Source of the DNA: Anatilimnocola aggregata
GTDB lineage: Bacteria; Planctomycetota; Planctomycetia; Pirellulales; Pirellulaceae
Length of the DNA stretch: 64,000 nucleotides
Reading direction: 5' to 3'
NCBI RefSeq assembly: GCF_007747655.1
Contig: NZ_CP036274.1
Coordinates: forward strand, 3,286,001 to 3,350,000
The position numbers were made by a program, and so were the translations under genes. Below, piece by piece: positions 63,596 to 64,000 of this stretch (the first letter of the stretch is position 1; each line of letters begins with the position of its first letter). The notes under the pieces were generated by a model. That model was not told where the DNA came from. It searched no databases and saw nothing but the letters and a program-made list of their open reading frames with translations.

Positions 63596-64000
63596 CTATT
63601 TGGCAGGCGCTGCGCCGCGAAGCTGCGCCAGTTGAGCGGCCAGTTGGCGCTGCTGCGGCTGAGAGAGCGAGGCGAGCAGGCAATTGCCGGTCGCATCGAA
63701 ACGGAGTTCGCCGTGGCCCCCCGCTTCCCGAAAGTGTTGATTGCCGAGTGCGGTTCGCAACCTGGCCACAAGGTCATCCCCGCCAGTCTTTTCCGAGAGC
63801 AAATCGCGGACAGGATAGACTTCCAGCTCAGACTGGGCGGCGAGCGACTGAAGCGAGACGATTTGCAGTGTGCGACCATCGACCACGCGCCAAGCCAGTT
63901 GCATGCGGCGGGTGAGATCGTCGAGCACGGTCGCCAGGGGCTGCTTCTCGACCGTCAGGGTCACTTCCCCCAATGGATTCCAGCCCGCGGAGGCCAGCGA
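63596..64000 (-). CDS. STN-like domain protein, 3' part
   Basis: Partial: the frame is open to base 64000, so the N-terminal part and start lie outside the window. The visible 134 residues contain VTLTVEKQPLATVLDDLTR, a short STN (secretin/TonB N-terminal) beta-alpha pattern, and later SLSQPQQRQLAAQLAQLRG. STN domains occur in secretins and FecR-type sensor systems. The complete protein cannot be identified. Confidence 0.7.
   Translation of the reverse strand, partial: SLASAGWNPLGEVTLTVEKQPLATVLDDLTRRMQLAWRVVDGRTLQIVSLQSLAAQSELEVYPVRDLLSEKTGGDDLVARLRTALGNQHFREAGGHGELRFDATGNCLLASLSQPQQRQLAAQLAQLRGAAPAK

Noticed and set aside
1-64000. tRNA and rRNA genes
   Set aside because: I looked for GGTTCGAATCC-like T-loops and rRNA words in the gaps by eye and found none with a matching acceptor stem. 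A tRNAscan-SE run would settle this.

Overview
The window reads as a stretch of chromosome from a planctomycete, most likely of the order Pirellulales. The evidence is family content: three DUF1559 proteins with prepilin-like N termini, a DUF1501 protein, a TIGR03000 protein, a large PVC-type CxxCH haem protein, a DUF1570 protein and two secreted sulfatases. The DNA is moderately GC-rich by eye, many genes stand alone on alternating strands, and gaps often carry short palindromic repeats. No rRNA, tRNA, CRISPR array, prophage or insertion sequence was seen.

Layout. 1-558 is the 3' end of mnmE. 563-3153 is a sulfatase plus esterase pair, followed by an isolated fliG and a conserved protein of unknown function (possible degenerate nuclease fold plus winged helix). 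5277-12327 holds single genes: an NRDE protein, a Gfo/Idh/MocA oxidoreductase, a TIGR03000 repeat protein, an EamA transporter, a retropepsin-like protein and a SAM methyltransferase. 12375-14676, read leftwards, is an frr-led run containing an orphan DNA methyltransferase and a DUF4126 membrane protein. 14917-18808 holds pncC, an MBL hydrolase, a lipoprotein and an SGNH hydrolase. 18826-23076 is aceE-aceF of the pyruvate dehydrogenase complex. 23598-31669 holds a DUF1570 protein, a 1346-residue WD40-like lipoprotein and a GlnE homologue with altered catalytic aspartates.

31710-37812 holds the second sulfatase, an SRPBCC protein, the DUF1501 protein, a duplicated cysteine-rich secreted protein, a 78-residue conserved protein, a structured intergenic element and coaD. 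glgA (reverse) and an ECF sigma factor (forward) diverge at about 39.5 kb. The sigma factor opens a four-gene forward cluster: sigma factor, overlapping membrane protein (probable anti-sigma), an HtrA-like PDZ protein without a visible catalytic triad, and a membrane-anchored vWA protein. This cluster is my best candidate for an undescribed system, probably envelope signalling. recQ, a membrane redoxin, a small secreted protein, bcp and a DUF2383 protein follow, then the 1079-residue PVC haem protein. 54007-57270, read leftwards, is a compact MFS-pdxA-DapA-like operon. 57331-62277 carries the three DUF1559 genes and two small lipoproteins. rtcA and the 3' part of an STN-like gene close the window.

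Working together: aceE/aceF supply acetyl-CoA. The sulfatases, esterase and SGNH hydrolase fit breakdown of sulfated or esterified polysaccharide, a common planctomycete lifestyle. The MFS-pdxA-DapA operon looks catabolic. The intergenic palindromes include a group in which stems vary but the loop keeps CGGAG.
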